In this document: piece by piece, positions 1 to 5,310 of the stretch
How the letters are laid out: each line of letters opens with the position of its first letter
Position numbering within the stretch: the stretch's first letter is position 1
NCBI GenBank assembly: GCA_031280335.1
Contig: JAITGZ010000221.1
Span: 1 to 6,615, forward strand
Length of the DNA stretch: 6,615 bases
From: Deltaproteobacteria bacterium
GTDB taxonomy: Bacteria; Desulfobacterota; Desulfovibrionia; Desulfovibrionales; Desulfovibrionaceae
Direction: 5' to 3'
Notes under the pieces: generated by a model
What the model saw: only the letters and a program-made list of their open reading frames with translations
The model's database searches: none
What the model was told of the DNA's origin: nothing
Made by a program: the position numbers and the translations under genes

Positions 1-1
1 C

Positions 2-319
2 ACAGACAATAACGGCAAGGGGGAGGCCTTTTCGCCCACCGACTTGGTCTCCGCCGCCTTGGGCAGCTGCGCCCTGACCATCATGGGCATGTACGCCAGT
101 ACGCACGGCTTGAATATGACCGGGGCCACGGCTGAAGTAAACAAAACTATGGCCTCCGGCCCCAGGCGAATCAGCGCGGTGGAGGTCATGGTTAAAATGC
201 CTGCGGGCGATTACCCGGACAGACACAAAAAAGGGTTGGAACTGGCCGCACGCGGCTGCCCGGTTCTGCAATCCCTGCATCCGGACACAGAAAAAAAACT
301 GACTATAATTTGGCCTTGA
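2..319 (+). CDS. OsmC/Ohr family protein, 3' portion (5' end outside window)
   Basis: The open frame enters from the left edge and ends at TGA 317-319, giving 105 visible residues. OsmC-family proteins are usually about 135-150 residues, so roughly the first quarter to third is missing. The visible part starts at the family's conserved core: an NNGKGEAFSPTDLVSAALGS stretch running into a cysteine at visible residue 23, then the long helix ALTIMGMYA. A second cysteine follows in ARGCPV (visible residue 86), before the closing strand KKLTIIW. These two cysteines are where OsmC/Ohr proteins carry the redox pair that reduces organic hydroperoxides in the cytoplasm using dithiol reductants. The YhfA-like branch has the same layout, so peroxide specificity cannot be assigned. 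The TTG at 44 is internal to the conserved core and is not the start. The gene is followed by hairpins and does not appear to be co-transcribed with the dicarboxylate genes. Confidence 0.88.
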   Translation, partial: TDNNGKGEAFSPTDLVSAALGSCALTIMGMYASTHGLNMTGATAEVNKTMASGPRRISAVEVMVKMPAGDYPDRHKKGLELAARGCPVLQSLHPDTEKKLTIIWP

Positions 320-324
320 AACAA

Positions 325-342
325 TTGGGGCCATCGCCCCAA
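325..342. terminator. GC-rich hairpin just after the OsmC-family gene
   Basis: A perfect 7-bp stem, TTGGGGC at 325-331 and GCCCCAA at 336-342, closes a CATC loop and begins 6 bases after the stop codon. There is no T-run on the plus strand. Read on the minus strand it is followed by a short T-containing tract (AATTGTTT). It may end transcription of the OsmC-family gene or work in both directions together with the next hairpin. The inverted repeat is certain; the terminator role is inferred from its position. Confidence 0.5.
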
Positions 343-347
343 ACCCC

Positions 348-372
348 ATCCGGGGGAATCATTCCCCCGGAT
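348..372. terminator. Near-perfect 25-bp palindrome, second hairpin of a tandem pair
   Basis: The arms 348-359 (ATCCGGGGGAAT) and 361-372 (ATTCCCCCGGAT) are exact reverse complements around one central C. In RNA this could form a 9-bp stem with a 7-nt loop on either strand. It sits 5 bases after the first hairpin, separated by ACCCC, and is not followed by a T-run. It lies between the convergent ends of the OsmC-family gene and the transporter, so a bidirectional transcription-ending or mRNA 3'-end-protecting role is plausible. Confidence 0.5.
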
Positions 373-390
373 CCCCTCGACATAAACCAA

Positions 391-413
391 TTAAGGAAAC
401 GCTGATTTATTCT
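391..413 (+). repeat. Left terminal inverted repeat of the 185-bp element
   Basis: This 23-base end pairs with 553-575 in inverted orientation at 21 of 23 positions. It begins TTAAGGAAAC and ends TTATTCT. Confidence 0.75.
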
Positions 414-552
414 CTTGAGGTGGCGCTGCCCCCCCCCTCAAACTCCCCGGCAGGGTGCCTTGCCGTTGTGCAGAGGGATGGCAGAGGTAAAGCAATGCCT
501 GGGCGAACATGCCCCTTTCTTATTCCCCCCAGCATGGTTCGGGGCGGATCCC

Positions 553-575
553 AGAATTAATCAGTGTTTCCTTAA
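553..575 (-). repeat. Right terminal inverted repeat of the 185-bp element
   Basis: This is the inverted partner of 391-413. It reads AGAATTAATCAG on the plus strand and ends TTTCCTTAA. Two substitutions relative to the left end suggest either an old insertion or naturally asymmetric ends. Confidence 0.75.
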
Positions 576-591
576 GTTTATGCGCGTAAAT

Positions 592-2121
592 CTATTGCCC
601 TGCCGGTGCGTAAACCCATTGTGGGGTTACGGTGAGGTTCTCACCCCACATCAAGGGCAAAAGCAAGTAAATAGTCAAGGGTATGAACATAAAGCTAATC
701 AGATTAATCCACATCCCGGCCTTGGCCATGTCTTTGATGGTAAAGCACCCGCTGCCGTAAGCCACGGCGTTGGGCGGAGTAGCCACGGGCAGCATAAAGG
801 CGTAAGACGCGGCTATGGCCGCCGCCAGCATGGGGCCGAGGGGGTTGATCTTCATGGCCAGGGACACGGCCCCCATGACAGGCACAAGCAAAGTGGCCGT
901 GGCGGTATTGGATGTATCTTCAGTCAAGGCATTGGTCAAGATGACGATCAGGGTGAGCAGAATGTAAACATGCAGCCCGGCCAGGTTCTGAAACTGCAAG
1001 GCTATATACTGGGTCAGTTCGGTTTTCTGAAAACCGTTGGCAATGGCCAGACCGCCGCCAAAAAGCAGCACCACGTCCCAGGGGATTTTAACCGCTGTTT
1101 TCCAGTTGAGCAAAAACTCCCCTTTCTTCAGGTTGAGAGGCCAGGCAAAAAGTAACACCGCCCCGCCAATGGCTATGGTGGAGTCGCTGATCATTCTGAA
1201 GGCCGGAATGCTTTTTAAGATAAAGCCATTGCTGATCCAAAGCACGGCCATACAAACGGCCACGCAGGTAACAGCTTTTTCCGCCCTGCTCCACGGGCCG
1301 AGACGGGCGATCTCTTCGTCAATGACCCCCTGGGCGTTGCCCTGACGGAAGGCGGCGGCGGGGAAGAGAAATCTGGTGAGAATCAGCCATGACCCCACCA
1401 GGGTTACAGCGCCCAGAGGCAGTCCGACCATCATCCAATCCAAAAAGCTGATCTCGTAATTATACATTTTTTTGACTATGCCCACCAAAATGGCGTTGGG
1501 AGGGGTGCCTATGATGGTGGCTACACCGCCTATGGATGCGGCGAAAGCGATGCCGAGCATAAGAGCGCGCCCGAAGTTCAGATCGCTGTTGCCGCTTATG
1601 CCGCTGCTTTCTTTAATTTGAGCCGGGGTAAGCCCGGTTACCTCTGAGACCACAGCCAGGCCGATGGGCACCATCATCATGGCTGTGGCGCTGTTACTGA
1701 CCCACATGGAAAGAAAGGCCGTGGCAATCATGAAGCCGAAGACCAGCTTGGCCGGGCTGGTTCCCACCAGTTTGATGGTGTTCAGAGCCACGCGCCGGTG
1801 CAGGTTCCAGCGTTCCATAGTTACAGCCAGAAAAAATCCGCCCATGAACAAATATATGATATCATCCGCGTAAGGGGCGGCAGCGTCTTTGGCCGGCATC
1901 ACCCCCAGGGCGGGGAAAAGCGCAATGGGGATCAGACCGGTGGCCGGTATGGGTATGGCGTCGGTGATCCACCATACGGCCATTAGGGCGGTGGTGGCGG
2001 CCACCTTCCACGCCTGCGGCTTCATACCTTCCGGCACGGGCAAAAGCAGCAGCAGGATAAAAATGCCCACTCCGAGAAAAAATCCCAAATATCTGCCCCT
2101 GGTGTCTTCTTCTATCTGCAT
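592..2121 (-). CDS. DASS/SLC13 family dicarboxylate transporter
   Basis: This 509-residue inner-membrane carrier belongs to the divalent anion:Na+ symporter (INDY/SLC13, also CitT/TtdT) family, which moves succinate, malate, fumarate, tartrate or citrate. The family's inverted-repeat architecture is visible. The first half carries WVSNSATAMMMVP (SNS at 142-144) and IGTPPNAI (204-211). The second half carries EDTSNTATATLLVP (SNT at 404-406) and the SLC13 signature region SYAFMLPVATPPNAVAYG (439-456). Many long hydrophobic segments lie between them, and length matches the family. The start is the ATG at 2119-2121, because GGAGGT (2130-2125) sits 3 bases before it and the protein then begins as family members do. 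The frame stays open upstream to 2268, but those 49 extra residues are charged, low in hydrophobicity and not family-like. It is divergent from the racemase-fumarase-frdA run, which points to C4-dicarboxylate uptake or exchange against succinate. Sodium symport versus antiport cannot be decided from the sequence. Confidence 0.92.
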   Translation of the reverse strand: MQIEEDTRGRYLGFFLGVGIFILLLLLPVPEGMKPQAWKVAATTALMAVWWITDAIPIPATGLIPIALFPALGVMPAKDAAAPYADDIIYLFMGGFFLAVTMERWNLHRRVALNTIKLVGTSPAKLVFGFMIATAFLSMWVSNSATAMMMVPIGLAVVSEVTGLTPAQIKESSGISGNSDLNFGRALMLGIAFAASIGGVATIIGTPPNAILVGIVKKMYNYEISFLDWMMVGLPLGAVTLVGSWLILTRFLFPAAAFRQGNAQGVIDEEIARLGPWSRAEKAVTCVAVCMAVLWISNGFILKSIPAFRMISDSTIAIGGAVLLFAWPLNLKKGEFLLNWKTAVKIPWDVVLLFGGGLAIANGFQKTELTQYIALQFQNLAGLHVYILLTLIVILTNALTEDTSNTATATLLVPVMGAVSLAMKINPLGPMLAAAIAASYAFMLPVATPPNAVAYGSGCFTIKDMAKAGMWINLISFMFIPLTIYLLLPLMWGENLTVTPQWVYAPAGQ

Positions 2122-2124
2122 GAT

Positions 2125-2130
2125 ACCTCC
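2125..2130 (-). promoter_or_regulatory. Ribosome binding site deciding the transporter start
   Basis: The minus strand reads GGAGGT, then ATC, then the ATG at 2121. It fixes the start at 2121 instead of the in-frame ATG at 2268, which has no comparable site. Confidence 0.75.
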
Positions 2131-2250
2131 GTTCAATTTGTTATGACGCCCAAAAGCGCCTTGCCACCGTAAATTCAAAGGCATGTGAGCCAGGGCATCC
2201 CAAGAACTGCCCTGAGCGATTTTTGCCCCATGCCCCCCTTTTGCATTCTT

Positions 2251-2278
2251 AACATAGCGGATTTTCACCAGGAATCAA
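2251..2278 (-). promoter_or_regulatory. Candidate sigma70-like promoter for the transporter
   Basis: On the minus strand TTGATT (2278-2273) and TATGTT (2256-2251) are separated by 16 bases. Each matches four of six consensus positions. It would give a leader of roughly 120 bases. This is a pattern match only, in an AT-rich stretch where chance matches are common. Confidence 0.3.
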
Positions 2279-2390
2279 ATATTTTTTTTAAAACCCCGCC
2301 ACCCCGCGCCGGCAGCGTACAGATTGTGCCGCTGCATGGACCGGAACAAATTGAATAAAAAAAATATTTTTTCTTGTTAAAAGTTTACCA

Positions 2391-2419
2391 TTGATATAGG
2401 CTAAATGGAGATTTATTAA
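2391..2419 (+). promoter_or_regulatory. Candidate sigma70-like promoter for the racemase-fumarase-frd operon
   Basis: TTGATA (2391-2396) and TATTAA (2414-2419) are separated by 17 bases, with five and four of six consensus matches. It lies at the end of the A/T-rich block and would give a leader of about 85-90 bases before the start codon at 2513. No clear full operator for an FNR- or CRP-type regulator was found beside it. TTGAT at 2391 is at most a half-site. Confidence 0.4.
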
Positions 2420-2512
2420 ACTATTAGAGGGACGTATAAAAAGCGTAACCAAAGGCGCATTTGCAAGATTCCGTTCATATCCAGCACCATATTTTTAAAA
2501 GGAGCTTGATAT

Positions 2513-3775
2513 ATGGCATACGAACTGGCTTACGGAAAATCCCGCTTAAGTTTTGATCTGCCCGCCGGGGTAGCGCCCACAATCATAAGACCCGGCGATA
2601 AAAAGGGCCTTTCCGACCCGCTGGGTGAAACCAGGCGCGTCCTGGCCGCGCCCACAGGCTGCCCGCCGCTGCTGGAGCTTTTAAAAACGAAAAAGCCCGG
2701 CAAAATCGTGGTAGTAGTCAATGACATCACCAGGCCCACTCCTTATTCCGTCATGTTTCCACCCCTGCTGGAGGTTTTTGCCGCAGCAGGAATCAAAGAC
2801 GAGCAGGTAACCCTGGTCATTGCCACCGGCATACACGACCCGCACACCGATGCGCAAAACCTGGAAGTTTACGGTCCTGAAATCGTCAAGCGCTTCAAAA
2901 TTATCAACCATGACGGCATGGACAAGGATAACCTGGTACATATGGGCAGATTTGATTCCGGCTATGATTTTGTGGTAAACCGCATGGTGGTGGAAGCTGA
3001 TTTTCTGCTTACCTTGGGTGTGGTCATGCCGCATTATTTCGCCGGATATTCCGGAGGGCGTAAATCCATTCTGCCCGGTCTCTGCGCCAAAGATACCGTG
3101 CAGCTCAACCACGCGCGCATGGTTGAGCTGATGGACGCCCTGCCGCCCATTGATCAAAATCCGGTGAGCAACGAGATGATCGAAGCAGCCAAATTGGTGG
3201 GGGTGGATTTTACCCTCAACGTGGTGACCAACGACGCCAAAGAGTTGGTCTGCGTTACCGCCGGCGATATCCACTCTTCCTGGCGCAAGGCGGTGGATAT
3301 TTCCGCCTCCATGTTCGAGGTGCCCTTTGAAAAACCTGTGGATATATGCGTAACCTGCGCCTGCGGGCGTCCACGCGACATTAACGTATATCAAGCGCAA
3401 AAAGCCCTGGACCATGCGGACCGCATTACCAGACCGGGTGGAACCATTGTGTTGGCGGCGGAGTGTCCGGAAAAATGGGGCGAAAATGTTTTTGAAGAAT
3501 GGATTCGCCGCCGCTGGGACCCAGCCAAGGTCATGCGCGAAATCAAGGCCAATTTTGTACTCGGCGGACACAAAGCTTATGGCTTTGCTAAAGTGGCCCA
3601 TGAGAAAGATGTGCTTTTGGTTTCTTCACTGAATGCGGATGAAAGCACCCTCATCTGGGCCAAAAAAATCGCTACGGTACAGGAGGGGGTAAACATGGCT
3701 GCGGCCAAACACGGACCCCATGCCTCGTGGGCGTATATGCCGGACGGGGCCCTGTCGCTGCCGGTACGTAAGTAA
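2513..3775 (+). CDS. larA: LarA-family nickel-dependent 2-hydroxyacid racemase (malate racemase candidate)
   Basis: This 420-residue cytoplasmic protein is a full-length LarA homolog (DUF2088 plus C-terminal domain). LarA enzymes racemise 2-hydroxyacids by hydride transfer, using a nickel-pincer nucleotide (NPN) cofactor bound covalently to lysine. Residues known from Lactiplantibacillus plantarum LarA line up well. NDITRPTP gives Asp71/Arg74. ATGIH gives His108, MPHYFAGYSGGRKS gives His174 and the cofactor lysine Lys184, LNHARM gives His200, and YQAQK gives Gln294/Lys297. AAAAGGAG (2497-2504) stands 8 bases before the ATG. It is the first gene of a run leading into fumarase and fumarate reductase, with a dicarboxylate transporter divergent to it. 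Malate, or possibly tartrate, is therefore a better substrate guess than lactate; members of this superfamily with malate racemase activity are known. No larB, larC or larE cofactor genes are in the window, so NPN synthesis must be encoded elsewhere. Family assignment is firm and substrate is inferred. Confidence 0.9.
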   Translation: MAYELAYGKSRLSFDLPAGVAPTIIRPGDKKGLSDPLGETRRVLAAPTGCPPLLELLKTKKPGKIVVVVNDITRPTPYSVMFPPLLEVFAAAGIKDEQVTLVIATGIHDPHTDAQNLEVYGPEIVKRFKIINHDGMDKDNLVHMGRFDSGYDFVVNRMVVEADFLLTLGVVMPHYFAGYSGGRKSILPGLCAKDTVQLNHARMVELMDALPPIDQNPVSNEMIEAAKLVGVDFTLNVVTNDAKELVCVTAGDIHSSWRKAVDISASMFEVPFEKPVDICVTCACGRPRDINVYQAQKALDHADRITRPGGTIVLAAECPEKWGENVFEEWIRRRWDPAKVMREIKANFVLGGHKAYGFAKVAHEKDVLLVSSLNADESTLIWAKKIATVQEGVNMAAAKHGPHASWAYMPDGALSLPVRK

Positions 3776-3842
3776 GGAGCGGTACCTACCGATTACCGAT
3801 CGCAGGAGACAGATGGCGTAAATATTTTAAGGAGGAAAAAAT

Positions 3843-4679
3843 ATGAGAACAGTGTCAATCAAGGATGTCATAAAAGCAGTGCGGGATGTGTGTATTCACG
3901 CTAACCGCTACCAGCCGGCTGACGTGAAGAAATGCCTGAAAGAAGGCGGCGCGAAGGAAGATTCGCCCACAGCCAAGGAAGTTTTCCGGCAGATTGCCGA
4001 AAATATCGATTTGGCTGAATCCACCGGTCTGCCCCTTTGCCAGGATACCGGCCTGGCTGTGTTTTTTGTCGAAATCGGGCAGGATGTCTATGTGGACGGG
4101 AACCTGACCGAGGGCATCAATGAAGGTGTGCGCCAGGGTTACGGCGAGGGTTTTTTGCGCAAATCCGCCTGCGACCCTTTTACGCGCAAAAATACCGGCG
4201 ATAACACCCCGGCGGTAATTCATTATGACATCGTGCCTGGTGATAAACTGCGCATCGCCTTTATGGCCAAAGGCGGCGGGGCGGAGAACATGTCCCGCGT
4301 GACCATGCTGGCCCCCGCCGAGGGATGGGAAGGGGTAAAAAAATTTGTACTCACCCGGGTATCCGAAGCGCGTTCCAATCCCTGCCCCCCAATCTTGATC
4401 GGTGTGGGCTTGGGCGGCACCTTTGAGCATTCGGCCAAGCTGGCCAAACTGGCCTTGATGCGTAAAGTGGACGACGTGAACAGCGACCCGGACTTGGCGG
4501 CCAAAGAGAAAGAACTGCTGGCCCTGGTGAACAAACTTAACATAGGCCCCATGGGTCTGGGGGGCAAACAAACCGCCCTGGCCCTGAAGATTATGAAAAG
4601 CCCATGTCACATCGCCAGCCTTCCTCTGGCTGTGAACATTCAATGCCATTCTTCCAGGCATGAGGAGGTGGAATTATAA
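3843..4679 (+). CDS. Class I fumarate hydratase (or tartrate dehydratase) alpha subunit, Fe-S
   Basis: This 278-residue protein is the iron-sulfur subunit of a two-subunit class I hydro-lyase (FumA N-terminal domain/TtdA family). It reversibly dehydrates L-malate to fumarate, or tartrate to oxaloacetate, in the cytoplasm. STGLPLCQDTG (60-70) holds the first cluster cysteine Cys66 and the conserved Gln-Asp pair. Further landmarks are the TRKNTGDNTP stretch (114-123), MAKGGGAENMS (141-151), RSNPCPP with Cys181, GVGLGGTFEHSA (187-198) and NIQCHSSRH with Cys268. Cys66, Cys181 and Cys268 are the likely three ligands of an oxygen-sensitive [4Fe-4S] cluster; Cys255 is an alternative to Cys268. Length matches two-subunit bacterial and archaeal enzymes and is shorter than TtdA of Escherichia coli. 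AAGGAGG (3829-3835) lies 7 bases before the ATG, and 67 bases separate it from the racemase. Placement before frdA favours fumarase, but sequence motifs alone do not exclude tartrate dehydratase. Confidence 0.9.
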   Translation: MRTVSIKDVIKAVRDVCIHANRYQPADVKKCLKEGGAKEDSPTAKEVFRQIAENIDLAESTGLPLCQDTGLAVFFVEIGQDVYVDGNLTEGINEGVRQGYGEGFLRKSACDPFTRKNTGDNTPAVIHYDIVPGDKLRIAFMAKGGGAENMSRVTMLAPAEGWEGVKKFVLTRVSEARSNPCPPILIGVGLGGTFEHSAKLAKLALMRKVDDVNSDPDLAAKEKELLALVNKLNIGPMGLGGKQTALALKIMKSPCHIASLPLAVNIQCHSSRHEEVEL

Positions 4680-5236
4680 TGCCCACTTATGAAATGAGCG
4701 CCCCCCTGTCCGATGCCGATGCCCGCAAGCTGCGCAGCGGTGATGTGGTATTCTTAAACGGCATCATTTATACGGCGCGTGACGCCGCGCACAAAAAACT
4801 GAATGATCTTCTGGATGAGGGCAAGGAACTGCCCATTGATCTCAAAGGAGCGGTCATTTATTACGTTGGCCCCTCCCCGGCCCAGCCTGGCTACGTCATC
4901 GGTTCCGCCGGGCCTACCACCAGCTACCGCATGGACGCCTTCGCCCCGCGCCTGCATTCACTGGGAGCCAAAGCCAGCATCGGCAAAGGCATTCGCAACG
5001 AAGCGGTCAAAAAAGCCCTCAAGGATTATGGCGGGGTTTATTTTGGAGCCACCGGCGGAGCCGGTGCCCTGCTTTCCGCCTGCATCAAAGAGGCCGAGGT
5101 GGTAGCCTTCCCTGAAATGGGTCCGGAGGCACTCCGTCGGCTCAGAGTGGAACGTCTGCCCCTACTGGTCATCAATGACTCAGTGGGTGGTGAACTATAT
5201 GTACAGGCCGATCTCAAGGCCGTCGGACTGGCCTGA
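4679..5236 (+). CDS. Class I fumarate hydratase (or tartrate dehydratase) beta subunit
   Basis: This 185-residue protein is the partner of the preceding subunit and corresponds to the C-terminal domain of one-piece class I fumarases and to TtdB. It supplies substrate-binding and catalytic residues to the active site formed with the Fe-S subunit. Visible motifs are LRSGDVVFLNGIIYTARDAAH (18-38), GPTTSYRMD (78-86, with the conserved Thr and the substrate-binding Arg84), IGKG (101-104, substrate-contacting lysine) and YFGATGGAGALL (121-132). Its ATG overlaps the TAA of the alpha gene by one base (TAATG), and GGAGGTG at 4664-4670 precedes it. The two subunits are therefore translationally coupled and probably made in equal amounts. 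Length is typical for the separate beta subunit. Fumarase is favoured by context over tartrate dehydratase. Confidence 0.9.
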   Translation: MPTYEMSAPLSDADARKLRSGDVVFLNGIIYTARDAAHKKLNDLLDEGKELPIDLKGAVIYYVGPSPAQPGYVIGSAGPTTSYRMDAFAPRLHSLGAKASIGKGIRNEAVKKALKDYGGVYFGATGGAGALLSACIKEAEVVAFPEMGPEALRRLRVERLPLLVINDSVGGELYVQADLKAVGLA

Positions 5237-5260
5237 TTTCGCTCCCAGGCGGAGGACGCA

Positions 5261-5285
5261 GCTGCGCCTGCTGTTCAGGCGCGGC
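5261..5285 (+). promoter_or_regulatory. Intercistronic hairpin between fumarase beta and frdA
   Basis: GCTGCGCCTG (5261-5270) and CAGGCGCGGC (5276-5285) form a 10-bp GC-rich stem with one G-U pair and a 5-base loop (CTGTT). It sits 25 bases after the beta-subunit stop and 11 bases before the frdA ribosome binding site. No T-run follows, so complete termination is unlikely. It could tune frdA expression by partial termination, RNA processing or protection of the upstream mRNA. Confidence 0.55.
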
Positions 5286-5310
5286 GTAATTAATCCGGAG
5301 GTTTAACACA

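Larger units (their letters stand above)
391..575. mobile_element. Putative MITE: 185-bp element with 23-bp terminal inverted repeats
   Basis: The left end (391-413) begins TTAAGGAAACGCTGATT, and the reverse complement of the right end (553-575) begins TTAAGGAAACACTGATT. The two 23-base ends agree at 21 positions, differing at the 11th and 18th. The outermost TTAA on both sides could be part of the repeat or a TTAA/TAA target duplication. If it is a duplication, the element proper is 395-571, about 177 bp. The interior is GC-rich, has no convincing coding frame, and contains a hairpin at 448-465 and a C9 run near 429-437. Size, paired ends and lack of a transposase fit a non-autonomous element mobilised in trans, perhaps by an IS5-type transposase given the GGAAAC-like ends and TTAA flanks, but that family link is a guess. 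The element ends 16 bases from the transporter stop codon. Confidence 0.6.
2122..2512. other. Divergent intergenic region, AT-rich core
   Basis: These 391 bases separate the transporter (minus) and the racemase operon (plus) and contain no convincing gene. The half nearest the transporter (2122-2270) is in-frame open leader sequence of that gene, probably untranslated. The centre has a GC-rich patch with a 6-bp hairpin (GCAGCG 2312-2317, CGCTGC 2330-2335). From about 2341 to 2430 the sequence becomes strongly AT-rich, including a 14-bp A/T palindrome (2359-2372). Promoters for both directions and regulator sites would be expected here. Confidence 0.7.

Noticed and set aside
415..1155. Plus-strand open frame of 246 codons
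   Set aside because: It starts inside the MITE-like element and runs antisense to the transporter. Its product is rich in Gly, Gln and His with no recognisable domain, as expected for a shadow of a membrane protein gene.
2357..2372. A8-TA-T6 tract as an intrinsic terminator
   Set aside because: The palindrome is pure A/T with no GC stem and lies upstream of a start codon between divergent genes, so it is better read as promoter-region AT-rich DNA.
2452..2466. Possible sigma54 -24/-12 promoter around GGCGCATTTGCA
   Set aside because: The spacing between the GG and GC elements is too short for the required GG-N10-GC arrangement.
2681..3601. Minus-strand open frame of 306 codons opposite the racemase
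   Set aside because: It lies wholly antisense to the clearly conserved LarA frame, has no ribosome binding site support and no family motif.
3773..3842. Short inverted repeats (GGTAC/GTACC) after the racemase stop as a terminator
   Set aside because: The stem is only about 5 bp with a long loop and no T-run, and a strong ribosome binding site for the next gene follows within 67 bases, so read-through is more likely.
3855..4661. Minus-strand open frame of 268 codons opposite the fumarase alpha gene
   Set aside because: It is antisense to a gene with intact catalytic motifs. The Gly/His/Gln-rich composition is typical of a reverse-frame shadow in GC-rich DNA.
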